64,000 bases of DNA, taken from positions 4,092,001-4,156,000 of the forward strand of contig NC_091968.1 in the NCBI RefSeq assembly GCF_036711975.1, written 5' to 3'. The stretch is from Onthophagus taurus. Its lineage: Eukaryota; Arthropoda; Insecta; Coleoptera; Scarabaeidae. The position numbers and the translations under genes are program-made. Under the pieces are notes generated by a model. It was not told where the DNA came from and made no database searches. It saw nothing but the letters and a program-made list of their open reading frames with translations. This document shows positions 12,347 to 24,588 of this stretch, piece by piece. Within the stretch, counting starts at the first letter, position 1, and each line of letters begins with the position of its first letter.

Positions 12347-12870
12347 GTATAAACCATACAAAGCGGGGCTAACTCCTTATTTACGTGCCGGAGATGTCAA
12401 TCGAAGATTAGAATTTTGTAGATGATATTTAGAAAAATTAAATAGTCTGCTGTTTGTTCAAAATGTTATCTGAACCGAAGAAGTTTCTGAGTGTTCAAAG
12501 AAGCTTGGGGTTCAATGTATGGTGTGCCCTTTTAGATAATAGATAATAGAAAAACTTAAACTCAGAGAAATACCTCAATATATTAAGGCAGCACTTGAGC
12601 CTTTGGTCGACAATTTGGCACTAAATATGTCTCAAATGATATATTTTCAATATGACGGAGCACCAGCACATAATGCCAGAGTTGTTAGTGAATTTTTAAA
12701 TACTACTACAAACTCCTTGCTACTAACATTGACAATAATTAAAAACAATGCTTTCCCTCATGGTATGGTTATCACCATAACAACATTAAGTTTTAAATAC
12801 ATACAATAGTTTTAGAAAGAACAAAAAAAATTGATACATTATATTCCATCATAGTATGTATGGTTATCAC

Positions 12871-13007
12871 TAGGGCACGAAACTTTTGTAACAAAACGAT
12901 ACGATTTCCCCCCTCCACTTGTTCTCATTGGCTAGTTTTCTAGGAAGCCACTGAGAACAAGTGGAGGGGGAAATCGTATTCTTTTGTCACAAAAGTTCCG
13001 TGCCTTA
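12871..13007. mobile_element. 137-bp hAT-type MITE with 8-bp target duplication
   Basis: Nearly the whole element is one palindrome: the left end TAGGGCACGAAACTTTTGT and the right end (read inverted TAAGGCACGGAACTTTTGT) extend through a GATTTCCCCC tract to a short central loop. GTTATCAC flanks it directly at 12863-12870 and 13008-13015. An 8-bp duplication fits the hAT superfamily. It sits in the right TIR of the mariner-type element; the left TIR shows the uninterrupted site. Confidence 0.9.
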
Positions 13008-13422
13008 GTTATCACCATAGCAACATTAACTTTTAAATACATACATTAGATTTAGATGGAACAAAATGAATTTTTGTTAATTATTCAATAACTATAAGAA
13101 ATATACCCCACAAACTATATATATTTGTTATCAGAAAAAAATAACAAATTATTTTAAGTCATAGCCAACTATGGTTTCCATTTAAAAAAATAAAGTTACG
13201 TCTAAAATCTCGAAAATAAAAGATGGTGAGATATTCGCGATTGTCGTTTTTGCAAAATTTTCAGTTTTTGCCGATAGGGCGAAAACAAAAGACGATAGCT
13301 GTTCGGAGTTTTCGGCATTAGCATTTTCTCGAAAAACGAGATCATGACATGTCAGCTACTTTTTTTCTATCTCTTTTAGTTTCGGAGATGGTCTATGCGG
13401 ACATCGAAATTGGGACACCCTG

Positions 13423-13690
13423 TACATGTGTGTTTAGCTATACAAAATGTTTACCACAAGCAGCAAACCTTGCAGGAACTTCGTCATCATCTATAGCCAG
13501 CCTAGGATGAGATTCCACAAGATATCATTGATTATCTCATTCAGAGCATGCTTTGCAAAGTTTAGACAATGCGTGAACAATCGTGGGGTAGTAACACTTT
13601 ATTGATATTTTTTTTCAATTGATTTACTACTGAAATAAATACAAATTACTTGTAAAAAGTTCAGCTTTGTGACTCATCTCTTTCAAGGTG
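13423..13690 (+). pseudogene. Tc1-like transposase, C-terminal fragment (right half)
   Basis: It continues the remnant broken at 11430. It encodes 'DEIPQDIIDYLI' and 'SMLCK', the usual end of a Tc1-type transposase, followed by the AT-rich 3' region of that element (about 13580-13690). Frames are interrupted by stops. Confidence 0.7.
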
Positions 13691-13694
13691 TTGC

Positions 13695-16025
13695 AATTTT
13701 TTTGGCACGTAGTTTATTTTTTTATGAAAACTCATACAATTTCTGTTTATTACCGTTTCAAAAAGATAACAATTATCAGTTCGCCCGCGAATTATTCGCA
13801 ATATTCAAACCCCGTCGTTATCGCACAAAGGTGAACACGTGGGCGTTTGTACCTGTATAAATATATTTACACTACCTATATATCTATAAAAATAGGAGTT
13901 TTACAATTGTTCGCCGAACGTTGATGATTCTCAAGCGAAATACTGCGGGTTATAAAGATAGCATAACGGAGACCTTTCTCTCTCTTTCACTTCAGTCCAA
14001 TGATGCCGACCCTCTTTCTAAAAACCGATCATTTTCACCTTTACCGGATTTCAACACTTTTCTTTCGAGACATCACGATCTATTCTTAGAACCAATTATT
14101 GATATAAAAACTTCCGGATATTAAATTTACAAATTAATATCCAATATCCGTTGTTCGTTAAGATAAGAAAACAATGTTGTAATTTTTAATTAAAGTAAGT
14201 GATTCCACTTCAATTTTTAAGAAGCTGAAAATAAGCCGTGACGTAATATGAAATCGTTTGATGTAGTCGCTTATTTTTTTTAAATAAGTATTTGTATTAT
14301 TTGGGTTGCGTAATGAACAAAGAGTTGGAAATCGTGTGCTTGTAAAATTTAACATCGAGAAATATGTAAAATGTCGTTCCTTATCTAAAAAAATGCTTTT
14401 TACGTGGAAATTTCTTTGCGAAACTGCATTAACTTTGTAATTTGTATAAACGTTAAACAATAACGTACTATATTACTTTAAAAGTTGTTCGAATAAGTAA
14501 GTAATGGATTATTTTTGTTAAAATTATTTATGTCGGGTAATTTTTCATTAATATTTATTGGTTGAGTTATCTAACTCCTCAAAGAAATGAAAATGCATAC
14601 TTACCGACTAATTAAGTAATTTTCGCCAATATCCATGCCCTAGTTTTATGACAAAACCTCGTCTCACAATACCAGTCAAGTCTCGTGAAAGGCCCCCCAT
14701 TATTCGACGGTTTCTCAAGTACAATAACCTTTTGATTCTTCATTCCGTTGGAATTCCTCCGAGTGAACGTCGCTTGCGGATTTCTATCAAATCAAAAAAA
14801 AAGCAATATAAATTAAACATTAAGGCGAAAGTACTACTACATTTTAAAGCATTTTACAGCAAACATTCATTCTCTCTTTCCTGTAAACGTCTTCGTCGAG
14901 GAATTGTTAATAAATTGTCTAACAGGAATTCAACGCTTCACGTGAAACGTTTACTTAACGGAACTTTGCCCAAACGATAAAGTGATGAAAAAAGAGGTTT
15001 GTCGAAAATGTTAAATTTTAAATAAAATGTTAAAATGAATCGTCGTGAGTTCTCTTCCTTCAAACTTTAGACACGGATCAGTTGAGTCGGTTCGAAACGG
15101 TATTTTAAAGTTGCGACGAAGCCTGTTAATCGACGGCGAATTACGTCACTAGTTCTTCGGCATTCCACCGGACGTTTATTGAAAGTTATTCGTCCGGAGG
15201 GGAATAGATAAGATAGGGAACGTAATTGACCTATAGAATGGTTATAAAATAAAATAAAGGAAACAAAATGAAAAAAGAGTTGATTAATAAAATTTAAATC
15301 AACCGAGAATCACGTGAGAATGTTTCCCCTTTTTATAACCATTACAGTAGTAGGTAGCTTTTAGAATTTATGCTACACCTCGAAAACCTGCTAATGTACG
15401 TCGGCATTGGACCGGAATGGACAAGGTGAAGGCTCAAAATCACTACCGTGAAGAAAAGCGAGTGCATTGACTTCAAGACTGAGCCATCCACTTCGTTTAC
15501 CTTTCGAATTTCTTTTAACACGTACAAAGATGACCAAAAGTTACCATAAAAATTTCCTTTAATTCACTAAATAATTCAACTCATAATCTTCATTCATTCC
15601 TTAGATCCCATCATCTTTTATCTTTAAACACAGGATACAGGATTTTAAAAACCCTTTTCACGTCGAGAGATTATCGTGACCAGGTACATTTTTACGTGAG
15701 ACGAATTTTTAAAACCGGAAGCGTGGTAAAATATTGACTTAAAAAGTCGCCGCTTTTAACTTAATTTGCCTTAAAAATATTCTTTTCGCTATCAACCGAA
15801 TTTAAAATGTACATAAAATAAATAGTGATTCATAAAGAACGGAACCGATGATAACAAAACTGCACCCAACAACATAAACGAATTGGACGACGCTTCATAG
15901 ATTTTTGTGACCGGAAAAAGGGTTAATGACTTTTATAATGGTCGTTTTCGATGGACTGTTTAAACGATTAACTCCGTTTTGAAGAGATCTTCTTTATTAT
16001 ATTTTCATCTATGAATAGAAACTGT
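13695..16025. other. AT-rich region with no supportable gene
   Basis: There are open frames of 60-110 codons, the longest at 14648-14980 on the plus strand. Its product is very basic and shows no recognisable domain, repeat or splice context, so I do not call it. No RNA gene or complete transposon was recognised. Confidence 0.45.
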
Positions 16026-16028
16026 TCA

Positions 16029-18984
16029 TTGAAATGGTTATGATGATGATTTTAACAACTGTTTGCAGTTAAGTTGAGTTTGTTTGTGTAAAAACGGCGA
16101 TTTACAGTAAACTAAAACGAATAATTAAATAAATTAACACAAATGTGGAATATTCATTAACAAGATCTCTCAAGACGACTAAACCCGAATTATTCTAGTT
16201 CTAGGTCTTGTACTAGTTTTAAAGATAGTGCTAGTACAATACTAGAACTAACACTAGACCGAGAACTATAAACATTCGGATTTAGCCGAACGTCTCCCAA
16301 GACGGCTAAACCCGAATGATTCTAGTTCTAGGTCTTGTGTTAGTTCTAGTGATAGTGTTAGCGTAAAACTAGAACTAATACTAGACCTAGAACTAGAAAA
16401 TATCTATAACTATAACTATCTATAACTAGAATGTTTCTAGTTCTAGGTCTAGTTTTAGTGCAATAAAAATATGCAACATAGCGATATTTTATGCTAACTA
16501 GCGCTAGCTACCACTGTCACTAAAACTAACATTAGACCTAGATCTAGAAACATTCTGGTTTAGCCGCACGTCTTTTAAGACGGCTAAACCCGAATGATTC
16601 TAGTTCTAGGTGTTGTGTTAGTTCTAGAAATAGTGCTCGTGCAATACTACAACTAACACTAGACGGAAAACTAGAAACATTCGGATTAAGCCGCACGTCT
16701 CTCAAGACGGCTAAATCCGAATGATAGTGTTAGCGTAAAACTAGAACTAACACTAGACCTAGAACTAGAAAATATCTATAACTATAACTATCTATAACTA
16801 GAATGTTTCTAATTCTAGGTCTAGTGTTAGTTCTAGTTTTAGTGCAATAAAAATATGCAACATAGCGATATTTTATGCTAACTAGCGCTAGCTACCACTG
16901 TCACTAAAACTAACATTAGACGTAGATCTAGAAACATTCGGGTTTAGCCGCACGTCTTTTAAGGCGGCTAAACCCGAATGATTCTAGTTCTAAGTCTTGT
17001 GTTAGTTCTAGAGATAGTGCTAGTGCAATACTACAACTAGCACTAGACCTAGAACTAGAAAGATTGTACAGTATGTCCACGGAAAAGGTGTTGAAATGGT
17101 TATGATGATGATTTTAACAACTGTTTGCAGTTAATTTTGTTTTTAAAACGGGGATTTACAGTAAACTAAAACGAATAATTAAATAAATTAACACAAATGT
17201 AGAAAATTCATTAACAACATCTCTCAAGACGACTAAACCCGAATTATTCTAGTTCTAGGTCTTGTACTAGTTTTAAAGATAGTGCTAGTACAATACTAGA
17301 ACTAACACTAGACCGAGAACTATAAACATTCGGATTTACCCGCACGTCTCGCAAGACGGCTAAACCCGAATGTTTCTAGTTCTAGGTCTTGTGTTAGTTC
17401 TAGTGATAGTGTTAGCGTAAAACTAGAACTAACACTAGACCTAGAACTAGAAAATATCTATAACTATAACTATCTATAACTAGAATGTTTCTAATTCTAG
17501 GTCTAGTGTTAGTTCTAGTTTTAGTGCAATAAAAATATGCAACATAGCGATATTTTATGCTAACTAGCGCTAGCTAACACTGTCACTAATACTAACATTA
17601 GACCTAGATCTAGAAACATTCTGGTTTAGCCGCACGTCTTTTAAGACGGCTAAACCCGAATGATTCTAGTTCTAAGTCTTGTGTTAGTTCTAGAGATAGT
17701 GCTAGTGCAATACTACAACTAGCACTAGACGGAGAACTAGAAACATTTGGATTTAGCCGCACGTCTCTCAAGACGGCTAAACCCGAATGTATCTAGTTCT
17801 AGGTCTTGTGTTAGTTTTAGTGATAGTGTTAGCGTAAAACTAGAACTAACACTAGACCTAGAACTAGAAAATATCTATAACTATAACTATCTATAACTAG
17901 AATGTTTCTAGTTCTAGGTCTAGTGTTAGTGCTAGTTTTAGTGCAATAAAAATATGCAACATAGCGATATTTTATGCTAACTAGCGCTAGCTAACACTGT
18001 CACTAAAACTAACATTAGACCTAGATCTAGAAACATTCGGGTTTAGCCGCGCGTCTTTTAAGACAACTAAACCCGAATGATTTCTAGTTCTGGATCTTGT
18101 GTTAGTTCTAGAGATAGTGCTAGTGCAATACTACAACTAGCACTAGACCGAGAACTATAAACATTCGGATTTACCCGCACGTCTCGCAAGACGGCTAAAC
18201 CCGAATGTTTCTAGTTCTAGGTCTTGTGTTAGTTCTAGTGATAGTGTTAGCGTAAAACTAGAACTAACACTAGAACTAGAAAATATCTATAACTATCTAT
18301 AACTAGAATGTTTCTAGTTCTAGGTCTAGTGTTACTTCTAGTTTTACTGCAATAAAAATATGCAACATAGCGATATTTTATGTTAACTAGCGCTAGCTAC
18401 CACTGTCACTAAAACTAACATTAGACGTAGTTCTAGAAACATTCGGGTTTAGCCGCACGTCTTTTAAGACGGCTAAACCCGAATGATTCTAGTTCTGGGT
18501 CTTGTGTTAGTTCTAGAGATAGTGCTAGTGCAATACTACAACTAACACTAGACGGAAAACTAGAAACATTCGGATTTAGCCGCACATCTCTCAAGACGGC
18601 TAAACCCGAATGTTTCTAGTTCTAGGTCTTGTGTTAGTTCTAGTGATAGTGTTAGCGTAAAACTAGAACTAACACTAGACCTAGAACTAGAAAATATCTA
18701 TAACTATCTATAACTAGAATGTTTCTAGTTCTAGGTCTAGTGTTAGTTCTAGTTTTAGTGCAATAAAAATATGCAACATAGCGATATTTTATGCTAACTA
18801 GCGCTAACTAACACTGTCACTAAAACTAACTTTAGACCTAGATCTAGAAACATTCGGATTTAGCCGCACGTCTCTCAAGACGGCTAAATCCGAATGATTC
18901 TAGTTCTAGGTCTTGTATTAGTTCTAGTGATAGCGATAGTGTAAAACTAGAACTAATACTAGACCTAGAACTAGAAAGATTGTA
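16029..18984. repeat. Palindromic hairpin satellite array B
   Basis: Same family as 4260-5720: GTTTAGCCGCACGTCT...AAGACGGCTAAAC hairpins alternate with CTAGTTCTAG-word arms. This array has additional modules: a TATCTATAACTATAACTATC tract and a conserved ATGCAACATAGCGATATTTT segment followed by CTAACTAGCGCTAGCTA. The latter recurs near 16467, 16851, 17535, 17950, 18356 and 18770, giving units of about 385-415 bp. The left end duplicates unique sequence: 16029-16200 reappears at 17091-17270. Confidence 0.85.
17069..17093 (+). mobile_element. Terminal 25 bp of the 18985 mariner, captured in a duplication
   Basis: TA plus CAGTATGTCCACGGAAAAGG occurs here exactly as at 18985. Here it runs directly into a copy of the unique sequence at 16029 across the shared word TTGAAATGG. 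It marks the junction of a roughly 1-kb tandem duplication, not an independent insertion. Confidence 0.7.
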
Positions 18985-20430
18985 CAGTATGTCCACGGAA
19001 AAGGTGTTGAATAGGATAAACTTTTTTATTTTTAATTTTATCGAAAAAAGTTAATCTTGATAAAAAAAATTGCTAGTTCTTAGAGTAAGATTGGGATAGA
19101 AACATTTAACACATTTTATACGCGGTGTTCAGAAAATTGAAAAAATTTTAAATGGTACAAAAGTAAAGTGCATTTATTTGAGAAGATAAGGAAATAAGTT
19201 ACTAGGAAAAGTTGTTCAAAAATAAAAGGTAGTCTCTAATACCAATTCTCGAAAAGATCGGCCTACTTTTATTTATTTGTGATCATTTTTGTACTAGTAG
19301 GCGTTGATAGTGATAAGCTTTATTGACACTTCGCTTTTATACTTTATTAGCCGTAGTATTGTCAGCTTAAAATGCTTACTTTACAGCAAAATATTTACTG
19401 GTGCAATGTTATGGGAAAGGCGAAAAATGTTATCGTCGAGTTATTCAGGAATTTAATGAAAAATTCTCCAATGTGTACGTTTCTGAGACTACTTGCCGTA
19501 AAATAATTTTGAAGTTTTCAAGCACTGGGTCATTGTTGCGAATACCAAGAGATACGATAAAAATGATGCAAGCATATTGTTGGCATTACATTCAGTAGAG
19601 GAACACCCGAAATTATCATTGAGAAGAAGAGCTGAAAATCTACAATTTGGTAAACTGTCGCAAATTCAGAAGATATTAAAACACAACAAGATACGTCCAT
19701 AAATTCAGAAGCAAAATGTTTGGATTTTTGTGTGTGGATTGGCTGTATGGAAAGAGGATTTCATAAGAAAATAATGTTTTCTGATGAATCAACTTTTTGG
19801 ACCAATCGTGTTGTGGCTTCGCAACATGCACAATATTGGAAAGACTCTAATCCGTATTTTCGAATACCACGGAGGCGTCAGTACTGTGTTAAACTAAATG
19901 TATGGTGCACCATTTCTTATTACGGAATAATAGAGCCATACTTCTTTGACACTACTTGTAATGCGAATAGTTATTTAGCTATGTTAAGAAATTTCCTCGA
20001 CGGTGTATTAGACAATCTTCCATTAGAATACAGTCGTTCATTTTATTTTCAACAAGATGGATGTCCAGCACATTATTCGGCAACGGTTAGACAATGGTTA
20101 GACCATACGTTTCCAGACCACTGGATTAGGAAACAAGGACCAGTTTAGTGGCCTCCTAGGAGTCCAGATTTAACATTAATGGATTTGTTCCTATGGGACC
20201 GATTGAAACAAATTGTTTATCGCACAGCTCAAATAAATGCCACTACTGATCAATTAAAGGATGCGATTAAAGATGCCGTTGCTTGAATATCTTTACATAA
20301 AGTTAGAAAAATACTGTAGATATGATAGCGATATAGCGCCTCGGCGTAATCAAATTAAATCATAAATTTTCTTGAAAACTGTAGAATTTTTGAATCTGTA
20401 TCTGTCGACTTTTCCGCAAGCGACCTCGTG
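18985..20430 (+). mobile_element. Mariner-like element with broken transposase
   Basis: The element is TA-flanked, with the left end CAGTATGTCCACGGAAAAGG and an imperfect inverted right end containing the same GGAAAAG core. The interior encodes, in shifting frames, an N-terminal helix-turn-helix segment (about 19401-19560) and the catalytic part (19720-20148) with 'MFSDEST', 'LNVWCTISYYGI' and 'FQQDGCPAHY'. After a stop come 'WPPRSPDL' and 'DLFLWDRLK'. At least three inactivating changes are visible. It lies between the palindromic array and a BEL/Pao remnant. Confidence 0.9.
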
Positions 20431-20434
20431 TACC

Positions 20435-20960
20435 TTATTATCAAGCATAGCTCATATTTATGATCCAATGGGTCGCTAAAATCCAAGTTTCACTTCTGTC
20501 AAAATTTAGATTCCACGACAATTACATCCATCATCAAATGAGACTGTGGAACTTCATCTCTTCTGGGACGCCTCTTCAGTGGGCTACTGTCCGGTGTCCT
20601 ATCTGCGCAGTACTTTATTTGGTAATACTATTAAACTAAATTTTGTCTGTGCTAAGTCTAGGGTTGCCCCGTTGAAACTTATTTCCATACCTTGACTGGA
20701 GTTGTGTGGTGCTGTTCTATTGACGGATTTAGCAAGATTCCTGATGTCAAGCTTCTCATCATTCCTTAAACTGAAAATCATGATAGTGCTTAAATGGCTT
20801 GAATTGATTGAATTTGACGCTGGAAGACGTTTGTTGCCAATCGAATAAGCCATATTCAGGACATCATCCCGAGATCCAGTTCAATGCAGACTGTGGTGGC
20901 AGGGACTTGATTAGTTATCACTTTCATTCTCGAATTGGCCATCCAAACTGACCATTACAT
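20435..20960 (+). mobile_element. BEL/Pao-type LTR retrotransposon pol fragment
   Basis: In one frame with a few stops, this encodes the RT/RNase H connection of Pao-type elements: 'IAHIYDPMG', then a WDAS..GYC tract, 'CAKSRVAPLK' and 'LELCGAVLL', followed by a 'LKWL' segment. LTRs, gag, protease and integrase were not found. The fragment begins immediately after the mariner at 20430. Confidence 0.7.
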
Positions 20961-21437
20961 ATAACAATGAAGCTTTATGTACTGTTCTTAAAGACTATGC
21001 AGTTTTGATATTGATGTAGTATCGGCGTAAGACTTGTAGCGTTTGCAAGCGATAAGGCTTCTGCTTCAGGCTGTTCCATAACATCTGCTCAATGTTCTTT
21101 GATTACATAATATGTATGTATATATAATATTCGGCTTTTTATTCACTCACTGCAACCGTTCTCCATCAATATCTCTTTGAAATACCGGACTCAGGATAAT
21201 AACGCTGTTTAATCACTTAAGGAGCGAATTTTTATCAGCTTTCTATATCAAAATGTCTGATTTTTTTGTTGTATGTTGTTTCTTGATAGACAAATATGGT
21301 GCCATAAGCAGATTTTCAAAAAATGATAAAATTAGTGAAAAAAAGATATTCAAAGTTTGTATCTCACATTTTTTTAGGTATTATCGTGTGGCCCATCCAC
21401 ACTAATACAACAAACACCTAAACTACACATTAATACA

Positions 21438-22440
21438 ATTGCCACGTCTAAAGGCTTATTGGAGTATCAATATTTTATATTCCAATAAAGTGAAAAGTGT
21501 GATGCCAAGAAATCGATTTGAACAGCTATTGTAGATGTGGCATTTCAACAATAACGAAGATGCAAGTTTTTCTAATGATAGATTCCGAAAGGTGACACCG
21601 TTGATGAAAAAAATAGCAAAAAGATTTCAAAACGTTCTTACGCTCGACTCCTGCATATGCCTTGATGAAACGTTAGTGCCCTTCCGTGGACGTCTAAGGT
21701 TCAAACAGTACATAAAAAACAGGAACATAAATTTGGCATAAAGATATACATACAAATTATGCACCACAGGTGGATACACATATGATTTCCAGGTGTACCG
21801 TGGAAAAGATGACCAAGGAGGTGGGAATGCTTATTCAAATATTGTTTTATCGTTACTAAAGAACCTTCTAGAAATAAAAGCCCAAAAAAAACACTTGTGG
21901 TATTGTAATGGTAAAATGAAAAGATGCTCGTGATGTGTTGTTACTCACAACAAAACATACTGACGAAATCATTTGAGTTCAACAACATGAAACGAAAATA
22001 GAACAATTTTTAGCTATTTTTGACTAGGTACAATAACTCGAAAGTTTATATTTACTTATCTGACTACGTAAAAGTATATTCACATTGCCTGAGAACAGGT
22101 ACTAAATGGTATCGAAAATTAGCTATTGAACTAATTTTAGATTCTGCATTGGTCAATGTATTTTTTTATTCAAAGAAATTACACAGAGTAAGATTGTCGT
22201 CATTGAATTTCGAGAACAGTTTGCCGAAACACTCTTATCTACGAGTAACCTGCCTGCGGAGCCTGAAGAAACAAATAACTTACAAAAATTGAAAGAACAC
22301 AAGAGAAATCGATGTGTAATTTGCTATGCCAACAATACAGAACAGTTCGGTAGAAATGTAACTCAAAATAAAGCAACCAGAAGCAAGTAGTACTGTCTAG
22401 GTTGTAATAAGAATTACTGTGTTCTATGTCTTTTTTTTAT
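21438..22440 (+). pseudogene. piggyBac-type transposase, degenerate
   Basis: 21438-21741 encodes 'MPRNRFEQLL', 'MWHFNNNED', 'DETLVPFRGR' and 'QYIKNR', typical of the catalytic region of piggyBac-family transposases. Later frames show 'TTGGYTYDFQVY' and a C-terminal cysteine-rich finger at about 22313-22430 with CVICY and 'CLGCNKNYCVLC'. Many stops and frameshifts separate the pieces. The N-terminus and terminal repeats were not identified. Confidence 0.85.
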
Positions 22441-22639
22441 ACATAAAGCAAAAAAAATTTAAAAATATCATCATTTGGGTTGGTCAAAAATACATAATTA
22501 TTTTCTAATATTTATAGTTTTGAAGTTTTGTCATAAATCCTTATAAAATACACTGTAATAAAATTATAAAACATATATAAGTATTTTTGACTAGACTTTT
22601 TGAATTTTGAATGAATTGAGGCACTCATTGATGCTACGC

Positions 22640-23111
22640 CGGTCAAAGTAGAGTAGCCAGTGAGGTACTAATTCTATACTACGCCATGGCGAACGAGTTA
22701 AAAAGTTTTCTGTATGGTCTGAGCGTAATAGGATTACGTTAAATGTTGATAAAATCATTTGTATCAGTTTTTACAAGTGTCAAACATTGCCGTCTAGTTT
22801 TGAGGATAAACTATTAATTGCGCAACATACACAATTTCTTTCTTTGATGTTGGATCGTTTGAAAATTACATACAACTGTGTGCAAGAAAATGAACTCAGC
22901 CTATTATGCAATTTTGAAATTAAAAAAAGTTTAATTACTCTATTTCCTATAATATAGTAGTGTGGGGTGCTACGACTGAGTCGAATCGCGTGTTTGTGGC
23001 ACAGAAACGCGTCATTAGATTATTGTTCGACTTACATGGCAGGGAATCACGTAGGGAAGCTTTCAGGAGTCATTCGATACTCACCTTGCCATGCATCTAT
23101 GTATCGAAGGC
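22640..23111 (+). mobile_element. LINE RT C-terminal fragment, left part
   Basis: It encodes a decayed RT thumb region ('ITLNVDK.ICISF') followed by 'VVWGATTESNRVFVAQKRVI' and 'LTLPCIYV'. This is the same family as 9739-11024. It is interrupted after the word AAGGCTT by a minus-strand LINE and resumes at 24589. Confidence 0.8.
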
Positions 23112-24588
23112 TTATTATTATTATTATTGCTGCCGGGCTGAGGGGAGCGGCCCCTCTCGTTACCGCGACCTATAAGATCTATTGTAACTTTAGCCCTCCA
23201 AAGGTTTAGCGTAAATGTAGGTCGTTGATGAATCTTAGTATTGCGCTTAGGTCTTGAACCTTTATGTCGGTAGGTGTCAAAAAAGTTTTTCCGAAAATAT
23301 TGTATCTTAGACGGCCTCTGGCGACGCAATTGCACAGTATATGTTCAGCTGATTCTAACTCGTCGTTACAAAGTCGACAAGTTGGATCCTCAGCTTGTCC
23401 AATGTGCAAGAGGAGAGCATCCTTAGATCCCCTTTGCTGAGGCATAAAACCTCTTTGGTTTTGTTTGCGACGGAGTTATCATACTCTTTACTTGTCTGTG
23501 ACCTGGAAGTTCTTTCCAGCGTAAGGCTACCTTTGAGACCTCCCAATTGGTGATTATTTGTTTTAGGTGGCTTTTTTGTAGTCCACAGCCAGATTGGGGT
23601 CCAATGAAGGGCGTGTTCACTGCCTCTTTGGCCAGTTTGTCCGCCTTCTCATTGTCCTCAATGTTGGTGTGACCTGGAACCCACCATAGGGTAACATCAT
23701 TGCCCCTAGCGAGTTCTCTCAGGTTGCTGGTGCACTCTCTGATCAATGCGGAGTCACACGTGTAGGCCTGAATTGCCTTTAAGGCGGCCCTACTGTCTGT
23801 GAAAATGTTTATGCATGCACCTTTCTGTCCCTTGTGTAGGTTCAAAGCGGTGCAGAAGTTTATAGCAAGAACTTCTGCTTGGAAAATTGTTATGTCCGAG
23901 CTGAGGGGCAGATTAATGTGGCTGTTTGGGCCACTGATGCCCATACCTACTCCGGATCTAACTGTCTTTGAAGCATCGCTATACCAGGCTATTTAGTTGA
24001 GGCCCTCCCTTCGCCCAATCATCCCTGCTTCTAAATATGACCTTATATGGCTGGTTGAAATTGTATTCTGTCGGTATAAGATCCGTTTTAATTTCAATCA
24101 GGTGATTTAGACATGGGTCCTTGAGGATTTCTGTTTCTTGAGGTTTCTGTTCTGAAGAAACTGTTTTCAGTGATAAGGCACTTGAAGCTGCCTCCTTTTG
24201 TATACATAAATGGAGCGGTGTGAGACCGAGTAGGGCTTCCAAAGCAGCCGTCGGGCAGGATCTCATTGCACCCGTTATGTTAGGACATGCTAACGGCTGG
24301 ATTTCTGCCAGCTGTTGTTGTGTTGTCTTATGTTTTGTTTTTGGCCACCAAACCAATGAGGCGTAGGCGACCATGGGTCTGATTATTGTTACGTCGGCCC
24401 AATGAGCCATTCGTGGTTTGAGACCCCAGTTCCTTCATAGGAGCGAGATCTGGTTTGCCATGATGGTTTTTTTTCCTCACCTTATCTAAGTGTGAGATCC
24501 AGTTTAATTTACTGTCTAGTATTACCCCTAGGTATTTAACTTGTTTTGAGGTTAATAGTTCTGCTTTCAATGGAGGGTGCTTTTATTA
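23112..24588 (-). mobile_element. I-like LINE 3' part with RNase H
   Basis: On the minus strand the frames encode, in order, the RT C-terminus ('VKYLGVILDSKLNW', 'VWWPKTK', 24570-23979) and an RNase H domain (23423-23944) with the acidic and histidine motifs 'IFTDSRAAL' and 'WWVPGHTNIEDNEKAD'. A zinc-finger-like tail follows (23206-23445, CRLCNDELESAEHIL). The 3' end carries a TAA/TTA microsatellite tail at 23112-23130. RNase H plus a TAA tail is typical of the I group. It is 5'-truncated and frameshifted, and sits inside another LINE; AAGGCTT occurs at both edges. Confidence 0.85.

Larger units (their letters stand above)
11431..13422. mobile_element. TA-flanked mariner-type element with very long TIRs
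   Basis: Ends are CAGGGTGTCCCAATTTCGAT and its complement, each flanked by TA. The inverted homology is long: about 500 bp on the left (11431-11950) matches the right end back to about 12835, minus the MITE at 12871-13007. Inside are transposase remnants on the plus strand. Part of the right TIR is also repeated around 12760-12820. The element sits within a Tc1-like transposase remnant. Confidence 0.85.

Noticed and set aside
14648..14980. 110-codon plus-strand open frame with a very basic product
   Set aside because: No recognisable domain, no splice or promoter context, and Lys/Arg richness is common in AT-rich noncoding DNA.
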